In this document: in pieces, positions 1 through 6,679 of the stretch
Numbering within the stretch: position 1 is the stretch's first letter
Layout: every line of letters starts with the position of its first letter
Source: Asaia sp. W19
GTDB lineage: Bacteria > Pseudomonadota > Alphaproteobacteria > Acetobacterales > Acetobacteraceae
DNA: 64,000 bases
Direction of reading: 5' to 3'
NCBI RefSeq assembly: GCF_003994335.1
Contig: NZ_PNQZ01000013.1
Span: forward strand, 357,130 to 421,129
Made by a program: the position numbers and the translations under genes
Notes under the pieces: generated by a model
Database searches by the model: none
Told to the model about the DNA's origin: nothing
The model's input: only the letters and a program-made list of their open reading frames with translations

Positions 1-1073
1 ACACCCACGATGCCACCCGGCGGCAGCTTGAAATTCAGACCGTCGATGAGCAGACGATCGCCAAAACCCTTGGAGAGGTTTTCGGCCTCGATCACAGTGC
101 CGCCCAGACGGGGGCCAGGGGTGATGACGATATCGGCCGTGCCACCGGCACGCTCCTGACTGGCGGCCAGCATTTCCTCGTATTTGGTGATACGGGCCTT
201 GCTCTTGGCCTGACGGGCCTTGGGTGAGGCGCTGATCCACTCCTGCTCGGCGGCAAGAGCGCGCTGGCGCGAGCTTTCTTCCTTCTCTTCCTGGGCGAGG
301 CGCTTGCGCTTCTGGGTCAGCCAGGAGGAGTAATTGCCTTCGAACGGATAGCCACGGCCACGCTCGATTTCGAGAATCCAGTTCGTGACGTTGTCGAGGA
401 AGTAGCGGTCATGGGTGATGACCATGACGGTGCCCTGATAATCGCGCAGGGTCTTTTCGAGCCAGGCCACACTCTCGGCATCGAGATGGTTGGTCGGTTC
501 GTCAAGCAGCAGCAGATCGGGCTTTTCGAGCAGCAGGCGGCACAGCGCCACGCGACGACGCTCACCACCGGAAAGCATGGTGACAGGGCTGTCGGCAGGC
601 GGGCAGCGCAGGGCCTCAAGCGCAATCTCGAGCTTGCGATCGAGCTCCCAGCCGTCGCCAGCGTCGATCTTTTCCTGCAATTCGGCCTGTTCGGCCAGAA
701 GGGCGGTCATCTCGTCATCGGTCATCGGCTCGGCGAACGCCATCGAGATCTCGTTGAAGCGATCCACTGCGTGCTTCAGGTCACCGAAACCGAGCGCTAC
801 GTTCTCGCCAACGGTCAGGGACTCGTCGAGCTTGGGCTCCTGCTCCAGATAACCGATGCGTGCGCCTTCCGCGCCCCAGGCCTCACCGCCATATTCCTTT
901 TCAATGCCCGCCATGATCTTGAGCAGCGTCGATTTACCGGCACCGTTCACACCGAGCACACCAATCTTGACGCCGGGAAGGAAGGATAGGGTGATGCCCT
1001 TGAAGACTTCGCGCCCCCCGGGATAGGCCTTCGTCAGGTCCTTCATGACATAGACATACTGATAGGCGGCCAT
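1..1073 (-). CDS. ettA: Energy-dependent translational throttle protein EttA (ABC-F), partial
   Basis: The start codon (ATG) is at 1073 and the gene runs off the left edge, so about 357 of the usual ~555 residues are present. The first ABC domain is complete: Walker A GVNGAGKST at residues 41-49, signature LSGGE at 167-171 and Walker B ending DEPTNHLD at 191-198. The linker that follows (QEWISASPKARQAKSKAR) is the arm/linker typical of EttA, and the second nucleotide-binding domain is just starting at the edge (GGIVGV). ABC-F proteins of this type are soluble and bind the ribosomal E site, gating entry into elongation according to ATP/ADP level. There are no membrane segments. The assignment to EttA rather than another ABC-F protein rests on the N-terminal MAAYQYVYVMKDLTKAYPGG and the linker sequence. 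Confidence 0.93.
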   Translation of the reverse strand, partial: MAAYQYVYVMKDLTKAYPGGREVFKGITLSFLPGVKIGVLGVNGAGKSTLLKIMAGIEKEYGGEAWGAEGARIGYLEQEPKLDESLTVGENVALGFGDLKHAVDRFNEISMAFAEPMTDDEMTALLAEQAELQEKIDAGDGWELDRKLEIALEALRCPPADSPVTMLSGGERRRVALCRLLLEKPDLLLLDEPTNHLDAESVAWLEKTLRDYQGTVMVITHDRYFLDNVTNWILEIERGRGYPFEGNYSSWLTQKRKRLAQEEKEESSRQRALAAEQEWISASPKARQAKSKARITKYEEMLAASQERAGGTADIVITPGPRLGGTVIEAENLSKGFGDRLLIDGLNFKLPPGGIVG

Positions 1074-1153
1074 GACGGATCTCCTGATGAAATGGTCGGT
1101 CGGAAAAGACGAGAACGCGGCTCGAGTGCGCTCCGTTCTGGAGCGAAAACCCC

Positions 1154-1228
1154 TGCGCCCGGCAGGACTCGAACCCGCAACCAAGCCGTTATGAGCGGCC
1201 TGCTCTAACCAATTGAGCTACAGGCGCA
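1154..1228 (-). tRNA. tRNA-Ile2 (anticodon CAU)
   Basis: Read on the minus strand this folds as a full cloverleaf. The 7-bp acceptor is TGCGCCT/GGGCGCA with a terminal T-G pair, the D arm is GCTC/GAGC, the anticodon stem is GGCCG/CGGCT with loop CTCATAA, and the T arm is GCGGG-TTCGAGT-CCTGC. The anticodon is CAU. The variable region TTGGTTG and the AGAGCAGGC stretch resemble the lysidine-modified isoleucine tRNA rather than elongator Met (variable loop usually GGGTCA) or initiator Met. The CCA end is not encoded. Isotype among the CAU tRNAs is inferred by comparison. Confidence 0.85.
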
Positions 1229-1393
1229 CAGGTTAGGCTCGAAATCGCGCAATTCCCGCCGTTTTGCAAGACGGCGCGGCAAAGAAATCCGTATTCGCCC
1301 CAAATTTGCAATGTTAGGGAAATCCTGTGTCGGGTCGCCTGGGACAGGCGACCCGATTATCCTTCACAGCCTGCTGCAGCGGGAATACGCCCC

Positions 1394-1699
1394 ATGTCGA
1401 CACAGCCCTCCCCTCCCGATCGCGATCCCAAACCACGCGTTGCGATCCGCTACTGCACGCAATGCAACTGGATGCTGCGCTCCGCCTGGATTGCACAGGA
1501 ATTACTCTCGAGTTTCGGCACCGATCTCGGTGAGGTCGCGCTGGTGCCGGATACGGGAGGGCATTTCAGTATCACGGCGGGTGACGTGCTCATCTGGGAA
1601 CGCAAACGCGATGGGGGCTTCCCTGGCCCGAAGGACATCAAGCAACGCTTGCGTGATGTCATCGCCCCGGAGCGCGATCTTGGTCATGTGGACCGATGA
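1394..1699 (+). CDS. SelT/SelW/SelH (Rdx) family thioredoxin-fold protein
   Basis: A 101-residue protein. Near its N-terminus it has the Rdx-family strand and redox motif RVAIRYCTQCNW, with Cys21-x-x-Cys24 (the selenocysteine position is Cys here). This is followed by the family pattern of a helix, a GGxFxI strand (GGHFSI) and the late motif WERKRDGGFPGPKDIKQRLRD, which matches the 'GGFPexkelKqrirD' ending of bacterial SelW-like proteins. The role is presumed to be thiol redox chemistry in the cytosol, but bacterial members have no firm substrate. It stands alone between the tRNA and ppa on the same strand as ppa. Length is normal for the family. Confidence 0.82.
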   Translation: MSTQPSPPDRDPKPRVAIRYCTQCNWMLRSAWIAQELLSSFGTDLGEVALVPDTGGHFSITAGDVLIWERKRDGGFPGPKDIKQRLRDVIAPERDLGHVDR

Positions 1700-1855
1700 G
1701 AAACGCGGCATGATGACGCGTATAGAACACATCAAAACGGAAAAAAGTGGTGATGTTAACAATATGTCCGGTACATAACGTTACCGCGTCTGTGCAGCGT
1801 CCTGTCAAACGGCTAGGATCGCACCATAAATGCAACCCTTCCAGGAAATGAAGTG

Positions 1856-2377
1856 ATGGACGTCACCAAAATCTCCCCCGGCAAGTCTGTTCCCGACGAC
1901 ATCAATGTTGTCATTGAGATCCCGCAGGGCTCTTCGGTCAAGTATGAGGTCGATAAAGAGAGCGGCGCAGTTTTCGTCGACCGCTTCCTGTTCACCCCGA
2001 TGAACTACCCGGCAGCCTACGGCTTCATCCCCAACACGCTGGCCGCAGACGGTGATCCGGCTGATGCTCTCGTGCTGGCTCCCGGCCCGATCGTTCCCGG
2101 TGCGGTCATCCGCGCGCGTCCGATCGGCATGTTGAAGATGGAAGACGAAAGCGGACAGGATGAAAAGATCATCTGCGTGCCGCATGACAAGATCCATACA
2201 CAGTACACTGATGTAAAGACCATCAATGATCTGCCGGAAATCACGCTGAAGGCCATCGGACACTTCTTCGAACGCTATAAGGACCTTGAACCCAACAAGT
2301 GGGTGAAAGTCTCGGGCTGGGAAGGCCCGGAAGAAGCCAAGAAAGCCATCATCGCAGCTCTTGAAGCCGCCAAGTAA
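1856..2377 (+). CDS. ppa: Inorganic pyrophosphatase (family I)
   Basis: Hydrolyses pyrophosphate to two phosphates in the cytosol, pulling biosynthetic reactions forward. The 173-residue length is that of bacterial family I enzymes. The family signature D-G-D-P-A-D is at residues 65-70. The active-site strand with KYEVDKESG (30-38), the FTPMNYPAAYGFIPNT region and the later DEKIICVPHDK metal/phosphate loop are all present. An in-frame GTG lies at 1853. The ATG at 1856 is preferred because AGGA at 1843-1846 is then 9 bases away and the usual family N-terminus begins MDVTKI. A clear intrinsic terminator follows, so the gene is probably monocistronic. Confidence 0.96.
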   Translation: MDVTKISPGKSVPDDINVVIEIPQGSSVKYEVDKESGAVFVDRFLFTPMNYPAAYGFIPNTLAADGDPADALVLAPGPIVPGAVIRARPIGMLKMEDESGQDEKIICVPHDKIHTQYTDVKTINDLPEITLKAIGHFFERYKDLEPNKWVKVSGWEGPEEAKKAIIAALEAAK

Positions 2378-2402
2378 TCGGCCTGCGCTGTAATAAACAG
2401 TG

Positions 2403-2434
2403 ACCGGAAAGACACAGCGTCCTTCCGGTTTTCT
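2403..2434 (+). terminator. Intrinsic terminator after ppa
   Basis: The inverted repeat ACCGGAA (2403-2409) / TTCCGGT (2423-2429) is followed directly by TTTTCT. It lies 25 bases after the ppa stop. Confidence 0.8.
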
Positions 2435-2587
2435 GTATCACAGGGCTGTGAGGCGTTATCCTGCCTTGGTCATGTTGCCAAATCTAAATCATATGTAATA
2501 AAAGGGTCATGTTGGGAACAGGAAGCACTCCTCTTCCCTCAAAGCACCGGAACCCTGCGTTATCCATCCGACTGGCGGACTGCCCTC

Positions 2588-4057
2588 ATGTCTCTTCCCC
2601 GTACTTCCCTAAAGGCGCTGGGTGTCGTCACCTCAGCTCTCGCTACGTTCTCTGCCATCCCGTCGGCCCAGGCGCAGTCGCCTCTGGCGGGTGGTGCTCC
2701 AAACGGAACGGGCCTTGCTCCTGCCGTGCGCGTATCGAGCCCGATCGGCAGCGTCAATCTTCAGAATTCTTCCGTGCCGCCCCTACCCCATCCTGAGGCG
2801 ATCTTTGATGATCCCTGGGGCTGGAACACCTGGCTGCGTCAGCATGGTGTGGCCATCCTTCTCGACACGACCAATGAATTCGCCGGTGCCATCACGAGCC
2901 CAACAAAGGGTCTCGGTCTCCGCCAGGGCAGCAGCAATGCCGGTCAATACGGCTTCGAGAACGATATCGACTGGGAAAAGCTTGCCGGTATCCGCGGCTT
3001 CTCCACCCATGCCGTTTTCGTTGGCCGTTACGGCATTCCCGCCAGCCGCATGTTCGGCGATAATCTGAATCCCAGCCAGGAAATCTACGGCGGTGGCGGC
3101 AACGTGGTCGTCCATCTCGTTTATATCTATGGCGAGGAGACACTGTTCAACGGCCATCTCGATATCGCGGCCGGTCGTATTCCGCTTCTGACCGACTTCT
3201 CGTCGAACCCGCTGTATTGCAACTTCATGAATAATGCTTTCTGCGGTAATCCGAAAGCATCTTCCGACAATACCAGCCATTCGTCCTATCCGGACTCGAA
3301 CTGGGCAGCCCGAGTCCGTGTTCGTCCCTCACAATACACCTATATTCAGGCCGGCGTTTACTTCAACACGATGGGCATCTACGGCGTGAAGCAGATGCGT
3401 ACGGGCTTCAAGTGGAACGGCGCGGACATCAATGGCGAGGCCGCACCGGTCGAAGCCGGATGGGAACCCATCTTCGGCAAGGACAAGCTGCCCGGTCACT
3501 ACAAGATCGGTGGGATCGTCGATACCGCACCGCATCCCGATGTACTGTATGATCTGAACGATAATTACTGGGCCGTGACGGGTCAGGCCCGCAAGGTGCA
3601 TAACAATTCGTGGTCGGCCTATGCACTTGCTGACCAGATGATCATGCGCCACAAGGGCAATGGCCCTGATGCCGGCATTACTCTGCTTGGCGTGTTCTAC
3701 AACAACTCACCCGTTACCCAGACCCGTGAGCGTCAGTTCTCTCTCGGTGTGCTTGACCGTGGTTTCTGGAAATCCCGCCCGCTCGATGCCTGGGGCGTGA
3801 ACTTCAGCTATATCCAGGTCTCCAAGAAGGTGAAGACGGCCCAGCAGATTCAGCAGAGCCTTGGCTATCAGACCCTTCTGAACGGATCTTTCTTCCCGCA
3901 GACCAACGGGATGGTGATCGAAGCCATGTATCAGATCCGTGTCTGGCGCGGCATCACCTTCGCTCCTGACTTCCAGTATTTCATCCGTCCCGGTGCGCAG
4001 CAGGGCCTGAAAGACGCGGCAGTTCTGGGCTTCAAATCCCATATCGAAATCTTCTGA
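2588..4057 (+). CDS. OprB-type carbohydrate-selective outer-membrane porin
   Basis: A 489-residue exported protein. It has a signal peptide (basic MSLPRTSLK, a hydrophobic stretch, then a SAQAQS cleavage region near residue 31). The mature part shows OprB features: an early WGWNTWLRQHGVAILLDTTNEFAG segment, alternating aromatic strands, and a C-terminal barrel strand that ends in the aromatic F of HIEIF. OprB porins pass glucose and related sugars through the outer membrane, and they are numerous in acetic acid bacteria, which oxidise sugars in the periplasm. The gene has its own upstream region and terminator, so it is probably a single-gene unit. Substrate specificity cannot be read from the sequence. 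Confidence 0.93.
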   Translation: MSLPRTSLKALGVVTSALATFSAIPSAQAQSPLAGGAPNGTGLAPAVRVSSPIGSVNLQNSSVPPLPHPEAIFDDPWGWNTWLRQHGVAILLDTTNEFAGAITSPTKGLGLRQGSSNAGQYGFENDIDWEKLAGIRGFSTHAVFVGRYGIPASRMFGDNLNPSQEIYGGGGNVVVHLVYIYGEETLFNGHLDIAAGRIPLLTDFSSNPLYCNFMNNAFCGNPKASSDNTSHSSYPDSNWAARVRVRPSQYTYIQAGVYFNTMGIYGVKQMRTGFKWNGADINGEAAPVEAGWEPIFGKDKLPGHYKIGGIVDTAPHPDVLYDLNDNYWAVTGQARKVHNNSWSAYALADQMIMRHKGNGPDAGITLLGVFYNNSPVTQTRERQFSLGVLDRGFWKSRPLDAWGVNFSYIQVSKKVKTAQQIQQSLGYQTLLNGSFFPQTNGMVIEAMYQIRVWRGITFAPDFQYFIRPGAQQGLKDAAVLGFKSHIEIF

Positions 4058-4133
4058 TTACTTGCTGGCCCGAGAGGGCCGGTATCCCGAGCGCGATCGG
4101 GCCTAGTCATCTCGGGCCTGATCATCGACGGCA

Positions 4134-4168
4134 AAAAGGCCGGGTCGCTGAAGCGATCCGGCTTTTTT
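4134..4168 (+). terminator. Bidirectional intrinsic terminator between oprB-like gene and GT4 gene
   Basis: The stem GCCGGGTCGC (4139-4148) / GCGATCCGGC (4153-4162) has a run of T after it and a run of A before it. It could therefore stop transcription from both of the convergent flanking genes. Confidence 0.85.
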
Positions 4169-4204
4169 CACATCTGGATTCCCGGTCGCTGGCGACCCTC
4201 AGGC

Positions 4205-5428
4205 CTAGCCTACAATCGACGCGATCAATCTGTCATAATTGGCGAGATAATGATCGAGGGACAGGGCATTCTCCGCGAATTGACGCGCGTTTTTGCGAAG
4301 CCTGCGCGCAAGCCTGCGGTCCTCAAGTATCTCAAGAATGGCGCGCGCAATGGCGTCAGGCTCCAGGAAAGGGGCCAGAAGCCCGGTCTGCCGATCACTG
4401 ATGAATTCCTCGACCGAGGCTGTCTCGCTACCGATCAGCGCACAGCCTGTCGCCATGGCCTCACGCAACGACCAGGAAGCGACGAACGGGTAGGTCAGAT
4501 AGACATGCGCGTCGGATCGCTTGAGGGCGGTACGGAAGGTATCGTAATCGACTTTCCCGAGGAAATGCACGCGATCCAGATCGATCTGGGACGCCACTTC
4601 CTTGAGGAACAGATCGCGCCAGCTCCCCACCTCGGCCGGAGGGGGAGCGCCATAGCTCGTGCCATCGCCCCCGATCAGAACGATACGCGCATCCGGTCTT
4701 TCCTTCAGGACGGCAGGGAGGGCGCGCAAGAAGCTGTGGATGCCGCGATAAGGCTCCAGATTACGTGCCACGAAGGTGATCAGCTTGTCCTTCGGGCTGA
4801 TCACGTGCGGACCGATCACCACCTCTCCTTTGAAGATGGCAGGATCTGGCGCACAAAGATCGAGATTGACCCCTTCACGGAGCAGGGTGATCCGCTCCTG
4901 TGCCCAGTCGGGGTAGGTACTGCGCTGGAACAGTGTCGGGGTCTGGCCATACTGATTCAGATTCAGCGCCAGAAGATTGATGGCATTCTTGACCCGAACG
5001 GTGGGGAACAGATCGGTTCTCGGCGGGAATTCCGGATCGAAATCGACGTCATTTCTGTCGGTATGATAGAAGAACTCAAAGTATCCCAGGATAGGTGTCG
5101 AGGGATAAACATCGACGATATTGAGCAGTTCACCCCATCCGTGGTGGCCAATGATGATATCGGGGGTATAGCCAAGACTTTTAAGCGTTGCCGCCGCGCG
5201 GGCCACCGCCTCTGCGCGGATGAGACCGAGTTCCAATTCACGGAGCGAAGGATGGGTGTGCGCGGAAACCTGCCGATCCTGACGATAGAGGACACGGCGC
5301 ACACCTGGAAGATGGCCTTCATTGGCCTCCGAGATGAAAACGATCTCATGGCCGCCCTGTTCATGCAAATGTCGGACCAGATGGAGGAACTGACCCGGGA
5401 AATTCTGATGCACGAACAGGAAACGCAC
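4205..5428 (-). CDS. GT4-family glycosyltransferase
   Basis: A 407-residue cytosolic GT-B enzyme. The N-terminal MRFLFVHQNFPGQF and a GHHGWGE segment form the acceptor domain. The C-terminal domain has the GT4 donor-site series: FVARNLEPYRGIHSFLRAL, RIVLIGGDG, VHFLGKVDYDTF, then YLTYPFVASWSLREAMATGCALIGSETASVEEFI with the conserved E-x7-E arrangement, and LLAPFLEPDAIA. It transfers a sugar from a nucleotide donor; donor and acceptor are unknown. The start is GTG at 5428. No in-frame ATG lies upstream before a stop, and the Rossmann strand begins exactly here. It is the last gene of the minus-strand type I secretion cluster, 225 bases after its upstream neighbour, so glycosylation of a secreted product is a reasonable inference. 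Confidence 0.88.
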   Translation of the reverse strand: MRFLFVHQNFPGQFLHLVRHLHEQGGHEIVFISEANEGHLPGVRRVLYRQDRQVSAHTHPSLRELELGLIRAEAVARAAATLKSLGYTPDIIIGHHGWGELLNIVDVYPSTPILGYFEFFYHTDRNDVDFDPEFPPRTDLFPTVRVKNAINLLALNLNQYGQTPTLFQRSTYPDWAQERITLLREGVNLDLCAPDPAIFKGEVVIGPHVISPKDKLITFVARNLEPYRGIHSFLRALPAVLKERPDARIVLIGGDGTSYGAPPPAEVGSWRDLFLKEVASQIDLDRVHFLGKVDYDTFRTALKRSDAHVYLTYPFVASWSLREAMATGCALIGSETASVEEFISDRQTGLLAPFLEPDAIARAILEILEDRRLARRLRKNARQFAENALSLDHYLANYDRLIASIVG

Positions 5429-5594
5429 GATCGGGAGACTTTCAGATAGTCGTTCATCATGAAGCTGGGGTCACCGGATTCGGTCATCCGATGCTCCTGC
5501 GTCGAAACGATCCTACCCGATTTCGGGTGACCCTTCACAGGGACGGACCGCCACGGCCTCAACATGAGAGGAGAGGCCAGCCCCTGTGAAGGAT

Positions 5595-5621
5595 CCCGGC
5601 CCTTTCAGCCCTTGGGCCGGG
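5595..5621. other. GC-rich hairpin between two cluster genes
   Basis: CCCGGCCC (5595-5602) and GGGCCGGG (5614-5621) form an 8-bp stem with an 11-base loop. Neither strand has a T run, so it may be a weak terminator or an mRNA-stability element between the 300-residue protein gene and the downstream GT4 gene. Confidence 0.5.
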
Positions 5622-5653
5622 GCGCGTTGCGTCCCTTGCCCGATCGGCTTGGA

Positions 5654-6556
5654 TCAGCCCGCCTGTCCCTTGCGACGGCTCGGGCTCTTCTTGCCCGCCT
5701 TGGCAACGGCTGATGCGCTATTCTTGGGGACAATCGCGATATGGAAGGCTTCCAGCGGCGCAAGAGACTCTGCCTCAAGCGCCTCACCCCCGGCCACCGG
5801 ACCGAGACGGGTGCCGTCGGTAAAGCTCGCACTGACGGCGAGATCGAATTTGTCCTCTGCCCCGTTCTTCAGACGAACGCAAAGCCCGAGAATAGGCAGG
5901 GCCATGCCGCGCGATCCGCAATACTGACCGGCCTCCGCCCAGGGAGAGAGCCAGCCCTTGCCCAGCACGGCCTGATACTCGATGTCTTCCGGCGCGATCA
6001 GGCTCTGCGGAGCGATCCCGAATCCCTCGATCCAGTTATGGCTGCCGGGTTCACCCATCCACTCGCCGATCTGGGCAAGCACGTCACCGCGACGCTGTAT
6101 ATGGGCTGCGAGCTCCGGTTTGGCATCGCTCTGCGGGGCTGCAGCAGCTTCTTCCTGAGCGCCCGAGGGAGCGGCCGCCGCGGTGGAAGCCGAGGGCTCA
6201 TTAGAAAGTCGCGCGACCTGAATGCCCGGTGCGGGCATCGTACTGTCAGGTGCCTGATAGGTCGTGACAAGAATCTGGGCCGGACCACGCGCGATGCGAA
6301 CAAGAGCCGCACCAGCGCCAGCGCCGCGCGTGCTGCTGATCAGCCCGTCATCCTCGAAAGTCTTGATCGTGACTACACCTGCCGGCATGTTCGGTGCCTG
6401 CGTCACACTGACAGCAGGATAACCGTTAACGCAATGCGCCGCCTGGTCGGGGGGCAGGAACACGCAGAATAATCCTGCGTCGAAAGTCATCAAGGATGCA
6501 TGAACCTTGAGTTGGACAACCTGTTCCTTTCCGGAGGAAGTCACTGCATTAGACAT
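5654..6556 (-). CDS. Protein of unknown function in the type I secretion/glycosyltransferase cluster
   Basis: I do not recognise a family for this 300-residue protein. It has no signal peptide or membrane segment. Three parts can be seen. The N-terminal ~115 residues are rich in beta strands (VVQLKVHASLMTFDAGLFCVF). Residues ~120-150 form a low-complexity Ala/Pro/Ser linker (PSASTAAAAPSGAQEEAAAAP). The C-terminal ~140 residues contain IGEWMGEPGSHNWIEGFGI and a second strand-rich region, ending in a Lys/Arg/Ser-rich basic tail. It lies between the fused GT2/GT4 gene (123-base gap) and the GT4 gene, all on the same strand, so a role with the secreted or glycosylated product is likely by context only. 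Confidence 0.8.
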   Translation of the reverse strand: MSNAVTSSGKEQVVQLKVHASLMTFDAGLFCVFLPPDQAAHCVNGYPAVSVTQAPNMPAGVVTIKTFEDDGLISSTRGAGAGAALVRIARGPAQILVTTYQAPDSTMPAPGIQVARLSNEPSASTAAAAPSGAQEEAAAAPQSDAKPELAAHIQRRGDVLAQIGEWMGEPGSHNWIEGFGIAPQSLIAPEDIEYQAVLGKGWLSPWAEAGQYCGSRGMALPILGLCVRLKNGAEDKFDLAVSASFTDGTRLGPVAGGEALEAESLAPLEAFHIAIVPKNSASAVAKAGKKSPSRRKGQAG

Positions 6557-6679
6557 CTGTATTTGTCCATCATTGATATAGGCTTGCTCAAGAGATGCTG
6601 GCCGGAATAAGCTTTTTACATCTCATACGATCGTTAAACTTGTATAACAGCTGTGGCCTTACGGTAAAAGTGCCGAGGC

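Noticed and set aside
1154..1228. Reading the CAU tRNA as elongator or initiator tRNA-Met
   Set aside because: The variable loop TTGGTTG and the anticodon-stem context match tRNA-Ile2 better, and initiator-type GGG/CCC anticodon-stem pairs are absent.
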